Source of the DNA: XYD12-FULL-36-8 sp964613805
Lineage (GTDB): Bacteria; Bacteroidota; Ignavibacteria; Ignavibacteriales; Ignavibacteriaceae
Direction: 5' to 3'
Assembly (NCBI GenBank): GCA_964613805.1
Contig: CAZTJF010000020.1
Span: 18,711 to 82,710 of the forward strand
DNA: 64,000 nucleotides
In this document: one piece after another, positions 17,035 to 25,670 of the stretch
How the letters are laid out: each line of letters opens with the position of its first letter
How positions within the stretch are numbered: position 1 is the stretch's first letter
The notes under the pieces: model-generated
What the model saw: only the letters and a program-made list of their open reading frames with translations
Databases searched by the model: none
What the model was told of the DNA's origin: nothing
Position numbers and translations under genes: made by a program

Positions 17035-17793
17035 ATGAAGGATAAAAGCACTCGACTTTTTTATATACTTGGAGCATTCTTTTTAGCCAATGCTATTCTT
17101 GCTGAATTTATTGGAGTTAAAATATTTTCGCTAGAAGAAACGTTTGGTCAAAATCCTATAAACATCAATTTGCTGGGAATTGATAAACTTTCTTTCAATC
17201 TGAGCGCGGGGGTTTTACTCTGGCCAGCTGTTTTTATCATGACCGATATTATAAATGAATATTTTGGAAGGAAGGGGGTGAAGTTTCTTTCCTTTACTGC
17301 CGCCGGATTAATTCTTTATGCTTTTCTGATGGTTTACTATGCTATTCTTTTATCACCAGCAGAATTTTGGATTGAACGAACAACCTCCAACGGTTTAATA
17401 AATATGGAACATGCATTCGAAGCAATTTTTGGACAAGGATTATGGATTATTGCAGGTTCTCTTGTTGCTTTCTTGATCGGACAGTTAGTTGATGTCACAG
17501 TTTTTCATTTAGTAAAGGCAAAAACTGGAAACAAGAAAATCTGGCTAAGGGCTACTGGTTCAACTTTAGTTTCACAATTCATTGATAGCTTTGTAGTGCT
17601 TTTCATTGCTTTTTACATTGGTGCAGGTTGGGATTTGAAGCTTGTCATAGCAATTGGCATTATGAATTACACTTATAAATTTTTAATCGCTGTAGCATTA
17701 ACTCCTGTCTTGTATATAATTCATTTTATTATTGATATGTATCTTGGTAAAGATTTAGCGCACCAACTTATGGAGGAGGCAACAGAAAAGTAA
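17035..17793 (+). CDS. yhhQ: Queuosine precursor transporter (YhhQ/VUT family)
   Basis: A 252-aa inner-membrane protein with about six hydrophobic helices. Typical family traits are the opening GAFFLANAILAEFIGVKIF, the polar motif FIMTDIINEYFGRKGVK in the second helix region and a late SQFIDSFVVLFIAFYIG. The family imports queuosine precursors (preQ0/preQ1) needed for tRNA modification; the exact ligand cannot be read from the sequence. Start ATG at 17035 agrees with the family N-terminus. It stands alone, 62 bp after the terminator of the DUF6600 gene. No preQ1 riboswitch-like structure is obvious in the short leader. Confidence 0.85.
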   Translation: MKDKSTRLFYILGAFFLANAILAEFIGVKIFSLEETFGQNPININLLGIDKLSFNLSAGVLLWPAVFIMTDIINEYFGRKGVKFLSFTAAGLILYAFLMVYYAILLSPAEFWIERTTSNGLINMEHAFEAIFGQGLWIIAGSLVAFLIGQLVDVTVFHLVKAKTGNKKIWLRATGSTLVSQFIDSFVVLFIAFYIGAGWDLKLVIAIGIMNYTYKFLIAVALTPVLYIIHFIIDMYLGKDLAHQLMEEATEK

Positions 17794-18180
17794 ATCAAAA
17801 TATAATTATTCATACTTATTAAATTTATGTTTCTCCAGATTATTAGATTCAACAATCACATGTTTTAAGATTTCTTACAAGAAAAAGTATTCTTTCCGTA
17901 ATTAAGAAAAACCTGTAACTTGGTTAAATGTGTACCTATTTTTTGGCAAGATTGAGCACAAAAATAATTTATAAGGTCAATATTTATTTTTACTATTATT
18001 CTTGATGTTATGATATACTTTATGGAAATTAGGAGTGTCATTTATTTTCTTTTTGGGGATAATCAGAACGAATGTATATGGAGTCAATTATTTATTTCAG
18101 TCCTATCGAAGAACAAATCTTTTTACTAAAAGTTTTAACAAATCAATTTTCACTTTTATTCAAAATTAACAGGAGTTAAA
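17794..18180. other. Intergenic stretch upstream of malic enzyme
   Basis: 387 bp with no convincing gene. It is AT-rich and contains only a 40-codon unsupported frame from 18008. It presumably holds the promoter of the malic enzyme gene; AGGAG just before the ATG at 18181 is the only clear signal. Confidence 0.6.
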
Positions 18181-20433
18181 ATGAAATTATCAATTGAAGA
18201 ATCACTTAATTATCATAGTGAAGGGAGAAAAGGCAAGATTGAAGTTATAGCTACAAAACCATGTCTTACCTCAAGAGATCTTTCAATGGCGTACACTCCA
18301 GGAGTTGCTGAGCCCTGCAGAGCAATCGAAAAAAACATTGAAGATGTTTACAAATACACAGCAAAAGGAAATTTAGTCGCTGTTGTTTCAAATGGAACTG
18401 CTGTGCTTGGGTTAGGAGATATAGGAGCCGAAGCTGGTAAACCAGTGATGGAAGGGAAAGGAGTCCTATTTAAACGGTTTGCTGATATAGACGTTTTTGA
18501 TATTGAATTAAGAAGTAAAAACAGTCAAGACATCATTAAATGTGTTCAAATGTTAGAACCGACATTCGGTGGGATTAATTTAGAGGATATTAAAGCTCCC
18601 GAATGTTTTGAGATTGAAGAAACACTTAAAGCAACCATGGGTATTCCAGTTTTTCATGATGATCAACATGGAACCGCAATTATTTCCTGTGCTGCTTTAA
18701 TAAATGCTGCTGAAATTGTTGGGAAGAAATTAGCTGATTTAAAAATTGTTGTTAGCGGTGCAGGAGCTTCGGCTATTTCTTGCTGCAAGTTATATATGAG
18801 AGCAGGAGTGAAAAAAGAGAACATCATTATGTTTGATACTAAGGGCTGCATTACAAAAAGCCGCAAAGATCTGAACAAATACAAAATGGAATTTGTAAGT
18901 GATAAGGAATATGCGAGTCTTGGTGATGCAATGAAAGGTGCCGATGTTTTTCTCGGATTGTCTGTTGGTGGTATTGTTAAAAAAGAAATGGTTAAGGGTA
19001 TGGCGAAAGATCCTATAGTTTTTGCAATGGCAAATCCTGATCCGGAAATTACGTACGAAGATGCAACTTCAGTCCGGAATGATATTGTTATGGCAACTGG
19101 AAGAAGCGATTATCCAAATCAAGTAAATAATGTATTAGGATTTCCTTTTATTTTCAGAGGCGCTCTTGATGTTAGAGCTACTGCTATTACCGAGGAAATG
19201 AAAATGGCGGCAACTCGCGCGCTTGCTGCTTTAGCTAAAGAAAAAGTACCTGAAATTGTTCTTAATGCTTATGGCGGAACTGAATTTTCATTTGGAAGAG
19301 AATATATAATTCCTAAGCCATTTGATCCCCGTGTGCTTTGGTATGTAGCTCCAGCAGTTGCAAGAGCAGCAATAGAGGGAGGAGTTGCGAAGAAAAAGAT
19401 TGAAGATTGGCAAGCTTATGAAGAGGAACTAAAGGAAAGATTAGGTTTCTCTAAAGAAGTGATTAGAGTTATGATTCATAAAGCACAAAAAAATCCTAAA
19501 AAAGTAGTCTATCCTGAAGGAGAAGAGGAAAAAATAATTCGTGCCGCTCATGTTGTTAAAGCAGAAAACATAGCTTCACCAGTATTGCTTGGTGACGAAA
19601 AAATTATTCGAGGAATTATTAAGGAATTGGGATATGAGCAAAAAGATTATGAGGTTGTTGACCCAAGCACTTCCAAGAAACGCGAATTTTATGTTAATGA
19701 ATTATTTAAGAAGCGGCAGAGAAAAGGTGCAACGCTTAAAGAACTAAAAGAATTAATGCGGCAGCCAATTTATTACGGATGTATGATGCTTGATCAGGGT
19801 GATGCGAATGCTTTAATCAGTGGTTTGACAACTCATTATCCAAATACCATTAAACCTGCTTTACAATGTGTAGGAGTTAAAGAAGGATTGAAGGTAGTAG
19901 CGGGGCTTTATATTGTCATAACTAAAAAAGATGTTTACTTCTTTTCAGATTGTACCGTAAATGTAAATCCGACTGCTGAAGAACTTGCACAAATTGCCAT
20001 ATCAACTGCTGAAACGGTGCAAGAATTTGATATTGTTCCTAAAATTGCAATGCTATCATTCAGTAACTTTGGAAGCGCAAAATATCCGCAATCTCAAAAA
20101 GTTAAAGAAGCTGTAGACATAGTTAAAAAGCAAAAACCTAACTTGATAATTGATGGAGAAATGCAAGCAGATACTGCTGTTGTTCAGGAAATTCGAGATA
20201 ATCAGTTTCCATTTAGTACGCTTCAAGGCAAATCAAATGTGTTGATTTTCCCAAGTCTTGAAGCTGGAAACATTGCCTACAAGCTAATGGCAAGAATAGG
20301 ACAAGCGACTGTAATTGGTCCGGTATTGCTTGGAATGAAAAAACCAATCCACGTTCTCCAAACAGGTGCTACAGTTGATGACATAATCAATATGACTGCC
20401 ATTGCTGTTGTTGAGGCAGAGAAGAAAAAATAA
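18181..20433 (+). CDS. maeB: NADP-dependent malic enzyme with phosphotransacetylase-like domain
   Basis: A 750-aa protein that decarboxylates malate to pyruvate with NADP reduction. The N-terminal half (about residues 1-425) shows the malic enzyme motifs DLSMAYTPGVAEPCRAI, GLGDIGAEAGKPVMEGKG, FHDDQHGTAII and GAGASAISCC (NADP site). The second half (about 430-750) is homologous to phosphotransacetylase (VVYPEGEEEKIIRA, PVLLGDE, the final QTGATVDDIINMTAIAV) and serves as a regulatory acetyl-CoA-sensing domain in characterised MaeB enzymes. It has a good AGGAG site and a strong terminator downstream, so it is monocistronic. No truncation or missing motif is visible. Confidence 0.95.
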   Translation: MKLSIEESLNYHSEGRKGKIEVIATKPCLTSRDLSMAYTPGVAEPCRAIEKNIEDVYKYTAKGNLVAVVSNGTAVLGLGDIGAEAGKPVMEGKGVLFKRFADIDVFDIELRSKNSQDIIKCVQMLEPTFGGINLEDIKAPECFEIEETLKATMGIPVFHDDQHGTAIISCAALINAAEIVGKKLADLKIVVSGAGASAISCCKLYMRAGVKKENIIMFDTKGCITKSRKDLNKYKMEFVSDKEYASLGDAMKGADVFLGLSVGGIVKKEMVKGMAKDPIVFAMANPDPEITYEDATSVRNDIVMATGRSDYPNQVNNVLGFPFIFRGALDVRATAITEEMKMAATRALAALAKEKVPEIVLNAYGGTEFSFGREYIIPKPFDPRVLWYVAPAVARAAIEGGVAKKKIEDWQAYEEELKERLGFSKEVIRVMIHKAQKNPKKVVYPEGEEEKIIRAAHVVKAENIASPVLLGDEKIIRGIIKELGYEQKDYEVVDPSTSKKREFYVNELFKKRQRKGATLKELKELMRQPIYYGCMMLDQGDANALISGLTTHYPNTIKPALQCVGVKEGLKVVAGLYIVITKKDVYFFSDCTVNVNPTAEELAQIAISTAETVQEFDIVPKIAMLSFSNFGSAKYPQSQKVKEAVDIVKKQKPNLIIDGEMQADTAVVQEIRDNQFPFSTLQGKSNVLIFPSLEAGNIAYKLMARIGQATVIGPVLLGMKKPIHVLQTGATVDDIINMTAIAVVEAEKKK

Positions 20434-20460
20434 TTTTAGTTTAGTCAACGAAATAATTAA

Positions 20461-20491
20461 AAGCGGAAGGAAAACGCTTCCGCTTTTTTTT
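20461..20491 (+). terminator. Rho-independent terminator of maeB
   Basis: A 9-bp perfect stem, AAGCGGAAG (20461-20469) with CTTCCGCTT (20477-20485), a 7-nt loop, and an eight-T tract beginning within the stem end. It is 27 bp after the stop codon. Confidence 0.9.
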
Positions 20492-20663
20492 GCCAAAACA
20501 TCTAACCAATACCCCCTAAATTCGTCCATCCAACAAATAATTTCACCATTCGAATCGAACTAACTCGGTTTGCGTTAGGTGTTTTGATTTTCAAGCAAGT
20601 CTTATTTTGAATCATCGACAGTAATAAAAAGTGCTTAAATAAACCTTATTCACACTTTTTTCA

Positions 20664-20679
20664 CGGCATATTAGTTGGC
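20664..20679 (+). promoter_or_regulatory. Possible second sigma-54-like promoter
   Basis: CGGCATATTAGTTGGC shares GGCATATT, two variable bases and TTG with the site at 15503, and lies 45 bp before the TPR gene start at 20725. Its -12 dinucleotide is GG rather than GC (or GC one base late), so it is weaker evidence; conservation with the other site is the main argument. Confidence 0.3.
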
Positions 20680-20724
20680 TTAAATACAAAGTCAAATTAT
20701 CATTTTCAAAAACAACAAATCAAA

Positions 20725-21141
20725 ATGAAGGGTACTGAAGAATTTATTTTAGCTGGAAATAATAAATTGCTGCTTGGTGATTATAAAGGAGCCATCTTCG
20801 AATTCACTAAGGCGATTATGGCAAGTCCGCTGTTACCTCATGCGTATGCAAGCAGAGGATTTGCTAAGCTTGAAGTGAGGGATTATGAAGGTGCAATTTA
20901 TGATTGCCAACAAGCGATAAATCTTCATTACAGAATGGAAACTAATTCAAAAGACTTAAGAGGAGAGACAAGAAGTTCACATAATAGCGCTCTTCCTTCC
21001 TATGCGAGACTTTATTCAATTATTGGTGTAGCTAAATTACTTCAGGGTGATAAAGAAGAAGCATTGCTTCTATTACACAGCGCTCGCTTGCTTGGCAATA
21101 ACGATGCAGAGGATATAATTAAATCGTACTACCGTGATTGA
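20725..21141 (+). CDS. TPR-repeat protein
   Basis: A 138-aa soluble protein made of about three tetratricopeptide repeats. The first two are clearest, at about residues 4-37 (NKLLLGDYKGAIFEFTKAI) and 38-71 (AYASRGFAKLEVRDYEGAIY), with the conserved Gly, Ala, Tyr and Ala positions. The third (IIGVAKLLQGDKEEALLLL) follows a polar insert of about 25 residues. It has no signal peptide and is presumably a cytosolic protein-protein adaptor. The short 88-aa membrane gene follows 33 bp downstream, suggesting a shared transcript. Function is otherwise unknown. Confidence 0.8.
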   Translation: MKGTEEFILAGNNKLLLGDYKGAIFEFTKAIMASPLLPHAYASRGFAKLEVRDYEGAIYDCQQAINLHYRMETNSKDLRGETRSSHNSALPSYARLYSIIGVAKLLQGDKEEALLLLHSARLLGNNDAEDIIKSYYRD

Positions 21142-21174
21142 AACAATTTCAATAAATGCTATAAGGAGAAGAAT

Positions 21175-21441
21175 ATGAAAACAATTGCACAAACAAGACC
21201 AGTTCCGATGACTACTTCATTGCTTAATAATGCAAAAATTAATGATTATTTACTTAAACCATTAAAAGCCGGAACAATTGGTTTCGTTACGATTTTGATG
21301 CTTTTATTTTTTGTAAATCTTCTTTCCGTTGTCATCGGAATAAATGAAAAATTTGGAATGGACTTTTTAGATATGCTTTTAGCCGGAGTTGGTTTTCTAT
21401 TACAAATGTCAGGAACTTTACTTAAGTGTTTTATGAAATGA
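21175..21441 (+). CDS. Small membrane protein, unknown
   Basis: An 88-aa protein preceded by a good AAGGAGAAG ribosome site. It has a polar N-terminus (residues 1-32), one strong membrane helix (about 37-56, IGFVTILMLLFFVNLLSVVI) and a second amphipathic or hydrophobic segment (about 66-83). No family or motif is recognised. It sits 33 bp after the TPR gene and may work with it. Confidence 0.65.
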   Translation: MKTIAQTRPVPMTTSLLNNAKINDYLLKPLKAGTIGFVTILMLLFFVNLLSVVIGINEKFGMDFLDMLLAGVGFLLQMSGTLLKCFMK

Positions 21442-21796
21442 TGATAGGTGTTTATTCGACATTCATCACATAGGGTTTGTTATTTTTTAGCTAACTTATC
21501 CCATCTGTTTAAAATCCATCAGTAACAATTACTAAAAATCACTTTTCATTAATGGTCCAATTTCTACTAATTTCAGTTGAAATATTTAGCTGATTCAGTA
21601 ATACCATAATTCGCCAAAACCTTAGAACTAAAGATTAGTATTTTTTCGATGAATTGACGTTTTAAAGTATTTCAAGATGATTACAATCTTAGCAGTTTCC
21701 TCAATTTTCTGTTAAAATTTGAATAATAATTTGTGGTTCACCATAGTGGAAGGTGGCCTGATTATTGCTATTTTTGGCACAAATTTGGAGTTTTAA
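21442..21796. other. Intergenic stretch before the coupled AsnB cluster
   Basis: 355 bp of AT-rich sequence without a supported gene, hairpin terminator or RNA gene. The promoter of the downstream operon must lie here; TTTGGAG seven nt before the ATG at 21797 is the probable ribosome site. Confidence 0.5.
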
Positions 21797-22603
21797 ATGA
21801 CTATGTGGGCAATTGACTCCCACGTTCACTTTCATGATTGTTTTGACAAAGGACTTTTTTTTGAAAGTTGTTTTTTAAACATAACTGCAATTTCGTATAC
21901 CGATATTAAAAACGGTATTTTATTTTTTACTGAAGGACGGAAGGAAGATTCATATAATACCCTAAGAACTATCAAGGAAATAAAGAATCCACTTTCTAAG
22001 GAAATTTTCCAACTCAGAGATATTGATAATGGTAATGCAATTGAAGTAAAGTCCAATAAAAGAGGAATAAGATTAATTATTTTTCCAGGATATCAGATAG
22101 TAACAAAAGAGAATCTTGAAGTTTTATCGCTTGGTACAAAAAAAAGATTAAGTGATGGTTTATCAATTGAAGAGACTATTAATAACGTAATTGAATTAGG
22201 TGCAATTCCAGTTCTTCCATGGGGATTTGGAAAATGGTTTGGTAAGCGTGGAAAAAAAATGAATGAATTGATCAAGAAAAGAATTCACGACTTATTTCTC
22301 GGAGACAATGGTGGTCGAAGTTCTTTGCTGCCATTCCCCGCTCACTTTAATTTAGCAAAAGAAAATGGAATGAAAATTCTTCCCGGAAGTGATCCACTGC
22401 CTTTTCCACAGGAAGCAAAGCAGCCAATGTCCTACGGTTTTGTATTAAATATTAATTTTGATGAGTTAAAGCCATTGGAAAGTGTAAAACAATCATTACT
22501 TGCGAGCAATTTGAATTTTGAAAAATTTGGAAGTTTAACTTCACCATTGAAATTTATTAAAACACAGTTAGCAATGCAGATTAAGAAGCGAAAAAAATCA
22601 TGA
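21797..22603 (+). CDS. Predicted metal-dependent hydrolase, PHP/amidohydrolase-like
   Basis: A 268-aa protein of unrecognised family. It starts MTMWAIDSHVHFHDCF, a His-rich HxHxHD motif as in PHP-domain and amidohydrolase metal sites, has a central PVLPWGFGKWFGKRG segment and a late LPGSDPLPFP that resembles the final Asp-containing strand motif (GSD) of these barrels. This suggests a TIM-like barrel hydrolase, but no exact family was recognised. There is no signal peptide. The stop overlaps the next glycosyltransferase start by 4 bp (ATGA), tying it to the asparagine-synthase cluster. Substrate is unknown; it may trim an intermediate of the glycan pathway. Confidence 0.6.
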   Translation: MTMWAIDSHVHFHDCFDKGLFFESCFLNITAISYTDIKNGILFFTEGRKEDSYNTLRTIKEIKNPLSKEIFQLRDIDNGNAIEVKSNKRGIRLIIFPGYQIVTKENLEVLSLGTKKRLSDGLSIEETINNVIELGAIPVLPWGFGKWFGKRGKKMNELIKKRIHDLFLGDNGGRSSLLPFPAHFNLAKENGMKILPGSDPLPFPQEAKQPMSYGFVLNINFDELKPLESVKQSLLASNLNFEKFGSLTSPLKFIKTQLAMQIKKRKKS

Positions 22604-23778
22604 AAGCTCTTGTAATTGCACCACAGCCATTTTTTTCGCCGCGCGGAACACCTTTTAGTGTTTATTATCGTACACTGGTTAGTTCCGAACTTGGGGTTAA
22701 GATTGATTTTTTAACCTATGGCGAAGGGCAGGACGTTGATATTCCTAATGTTAACATTATTAGAATTCCTCGCTTTAAATTTTTGGGAAATGTAAAAATT
22801 GGTCCATCTCCCTTGAAACTATTTCTCGACATTTTTATAATCGTAAAAATGTTATCGCTCTTAATTAGAAATAAATACGATTTTGTTCACGCTCATGAAG
22901 AATCGGTATTCTTTGCAAGGTTTATGAAACCCGTGTTTGGTTTCAAATTAATTTATGATATGCATTCATCGCTGCCGCAGCAATTAACAAATTTTAATTT
23001 TTCAAGTTCAAAGATTCTATATAAAATTTTTAAGAGTTTAGAAGATTCTTGTCTAAGGATTGCAGATGCAGTGATAACTATATGTCCTGATTTATTTAAT
23101 TATGTAAATACAATCGTTAAGGATAAAAGCAAGCACTTCTTGATCGAAAATTCAATTTTTGAAAAAGTTAAACTGAAAAATCCATCGGCACATAATAATT
23201 CTGACGAAATTCCATCGCTATCTCAAGATCTGTTAAAAAAAGATATTGTTGTATATGCTGGTACACTCGAAAAATATCAAGGTATAGATATTCTTGTAAA
23301 AGGATTTAAATTTACTGTTGAACTAAATCCAAATGCCTTTTTAATAGTTGTTGGCGGCTCACCCGAACAAGTGAAAGAATATTCTGCAATGGTTGAAGTA
23401 AATAAAGTTAGTGATAAAATTATGTTTACCGGTCGCGTTGCACAGTCAGTTGCAAAATATTACACTGGTATCGCCAACGTTCTCGTTTCACCAAGAAGTG
23501 AAGGTACTAACACTCCTCTGAAAGTATATGAGCAGCTTGCATCGGGGATACCTCTGGTTGCAACGAATATTTATTCTCATACACAAGTACTTACACCAGA
23601 AGTCGCTTTTCTGGTCGCTCCTACTCCAGAAGCAATAGGAAAAGGAATTACCGAAGCATTAAATAAGAAAGAAGAAGCAGTTAGAAAGATTTCGAATGCA
23701 AAGAAAATGTATGAGGAAAAGTATTCCCGCGATGTTTATATTAAAAAATTAAAAACACTTTTTGAGCATATTAAGTAA
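22600..23778 (+). CDS. GT4-family glycosyltransferase
   Basis: A 392-aa GT-B fold enzyme. The N-terminal PQPFFSPRGTPFSVYYRT loop is the glycine-rich acceptor motif of family 4, the inter-domain strand VVYAGTLEKYQGIDILVKGF opens the donor domain, and PRSEGTNTPLKVYEQLASG carries the E-x7-E type nucleotide-sugar site. Cytosolic, probably membrane-associated. It overlaps the hydrolase before it by 4 bp and the asparagine synthase after it by one base (TAATG). Donor sugar unknown. Confidence 0.88.
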   Translation: MKALVIAPQPFFSPRGTPFSVYYRTLVSSELGVKIDFLTYGEGQDVDIPNVNIIRIPRFKFLGNVKIGPSPLKLFLDIFIIVKMLSLLIRNKYDFVHAHEESVFFARFMKPVFGFKLIYDMHSSLPQQLTNFNFSSSKILYKIFKSLEDSCLRIADAVITICPDLFNYVNTIVKDKSKHFLIENSIFEKVKLKNPSAHNNSDEIPSLSQDLLKKDIVVYAGTLEKYQGIDILVKGFKFTVELNPNAFLIVVGGSPEQVKEYSAMVEVNKVSDKIMFTGRVAQSVAKYYTGIANVLVSPRSEGTNTPLKVYEQLASGIPLVATNIYSHTQVLTPEVAFLVAPTPEAIGKGITEALNKKEEAVRKISNAKKMYEEKYSRDVYIKKLKTLFEHIK

Positions 23779-25670
23779 TGTGTGGGATAACCGGCTACGC
23801 CGCATTCAACGGTTCTAAAACTATAGACCAAGAGCTTCTTGGGAAGATGGTGAATATTATTTATCACCGGGGACCTGATGAATCAGGTATGGATATTCGC
23901 AATGGCGTTGCTATGGGAATGAGGCGGCTCTCAATCATTGATTTGAGCGGCGGTCATCAACCGATTTATAATGAGGACAAAACTGTTTGGACTGTGTTCA
24001 ATGGCGAAATTTATAATTTTAAGGATTTTCGAAGCCAACTTATAGCTAAAGGACACGTATTTAAAACTAACACTGATACCGAAGTTATTGTTCATGGGTA
24101 TGAAGAATATGGCAGCGGATTTTTAAAATATTTAAATGGGATGTTTGCTGTTGCGGTTCATGATATTAAGAAAAATAAATTGCTTCTTGCACGAGATCAT
24201 ATTGGCATCAAACCAATTTATTACACGGTTAACAATAACAGAATTATTTTTGGCTCGGAGATTAAATCCATTTTGATAAGCCGGGATGTAGATTCTCATC
24301 TTGATGTTGATGCACTTGGAGAATTTCTGTCGTGGGAATATGTTCCTGGAAAAGCAACCTTAATTAAAGAAATTAAGAAACTAGAACCGGGTTATTTTTT
24401 AGAAATTGATTTGAAAAACCCAGTTTGTGCTCCTAAAATGTATTGGGATATTCCATTTTATGAAGTGCAGCAAAACAATTCAAGTATGGAAGAATGGCTG
24501 GATAAAATAGATGCCCAATTGAAGAAATCAACACAAATGCAGTTGATAAGCGATGTTCCTCTCGGAGCATTTCTTTCGGGCGGAGTTGATTCATCTTTAA
24601 TTGTATCTGCGATGGGTGAAGCAAAAACTTTCAGTATTGGTTTTGATGATCCAACTTATAATGAATTGAAATGGGCAAGGAGAGTTGCAGATCATTTAGG
24701 TGTTAATCATAACGATGAAATTATAAAACCGGATGTTCTGGAATTATTCGAACATCTTATGTTTTTTCTCGATGATCCGATCGGGGATTTCTCAATATTT
24801 CCAACTTATTTGGTTTCAAGATTAGCTCGTAAGCATGTAACTGTTGCTTTGAGCGGAGATGGAGGCGATGAGTTATTCGGCGGTTATGAAACTTATCTTG
24901 CTCAATCAAAAGCACGGGTTTTCAATCGCATTCCTGGATTCATACGAAAAGGCGTGATTGAATCAATAGTTAATAGCATTAAACCGACAGCTAAGAAAAA
25001 AGGACTGGTAAATAAAGCTAAGCGTTTTATAGAAGGAACTTATCACGGTGATGAGCTTTCACATGCACGTTGGAGAATTTTTGTCGGTGAAGAAATGAGG
25101 AAGAATCTTTTCTCGGCAGAATCATTAAATGAAATTGTTTCTCCTCCATCCCAGCACATCGAAAAACTTTTTCATCAAGCTGGTAATCGTGGAGAATTAA
25201 ATCGCAGTTTATATGTTGATGTTAAGAGTTATCTTTGTGATAATATATTAACAAAAGTTGACCGCATGTCAATGGCCGTTTCGCTTGAGGCAAGGGTTCC
25301 ATATCTCGATCCTGATCTTGTTTCATTAGCATTTCAAGTTCCTGAAAAGTTTAAAGTAACATCTAAAGACACTAAAATCATTCTTAAAAAACTTGCAAGT
25401 AAGTATGTCCCTTATGAGTGTGTTTACAGGCGGAAAGAAGGATTCAGTATTCCAATAAAAAATTGGCTTATGAATGAATTTAAACCGTTGATGGAAGATT
25501 TGCTCGATCAAAATAAAATTAAGCGAGACGGAATTTTTAATTCGACAACTGTAGAGAAACTTAAACAAGAGCATCTAAATGGAACTGCGAATCACAGCCA
25601 TATTCTTTGGTCATTGATTGTATTTCAAGATTGGAAGAAGAGATGGCTTGAAGGTGAGGCACTAAAGTGA
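23778..25670 (+). CDS. asnB: Asparagine synthase (glutamine-hydrolysing)-like amidotransferase
   Basis: A 630-aa class II glutamine amidotransferase. Cys2 of MCGITGY is the glutaminase nucleophile once Met is removed, and the N-terminal domain has YHRGPDESG and FNGEIYNF. The synthetase domain holds the PP-loop FLSGGVDSSLI around residue 266 and LSGDGGDELFGGYETYL. Family members either make asparagine or, in glycan clusters, amidate sugar carboxylates or other acids. The location in the middle of an operon with GT4, GlpD-like and SDR genes favours a role on a cell-surface intermediate; simple asparagine synthesis is not excluded. The stop overlaps the next start by 4 bp (GTGA). Confidence 0.88.
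   Translation: MCGITGYAAFNGSKTIDQELLGKMVNIIYHRGPDESGMDIRNGVAMGMRRLSIIDLSGGHQPIYNEDKTVWTVFNGEIYNFKDFRSQLIAKGHVFKTNTDTEVIVHGYEEYGSGFLKYLNGMFAVAVHDIKKNKLLLARDHIGIKPIYYTVNNNRIIFGSEIKSILISRDVDSHLDVDALGEFLSWEYVPGKATLIKEIKKLEPGYFLEIDLKNPVCAPKMYWDIPFYEVQQNNSSMEEWLDKIDAQLKKSTQMQLISDVPLGAFLSGGVDSSLIVSAMGEAKTFSIGFDDPTYNELKWARRVADHLGVNHNDEIIKPDVLELFEHLMFFLDDPIGDFSIFPTYLVSRLARKHVTVALSGDGGDELFGGYETYLAQSKARVFNRIPGFIRKGVIESIVNSIKPTAKKKGLVNKAKRFIEGTYHGDELSHARWRIFVGEEMRKNLFSAESLNEIVSPPSQHIEKLFHQAGNRGELNRSLYVDVKSYLCDNILTKVDRMSMAVSLEARVPYLDPDLVSLAFQVPEKFKVTSKDTKIILKKLASKYVPYECVYRRKEGFSIPIKNWLMNEFKPLMEDLLDQNKIKRDGIFNSTTVEKLKQEHLNGTANHSHILWSLIVFQDWKKRWLEGEALK

Noticed and set aside
18008..18130. 40-codon frame upstream of maeB
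   Set aside because: No ribosome site, no recognisable motif and average base composition; treated as chance.
21776..21791. TTGGCACAAATTTGGAG as a sigma-54 site
   Set aside because: The spacing between GG and the -12 element is one base short, and the string is only about 20 nt from the ATG; the TTTGGAG part is better read as a ribosome site.
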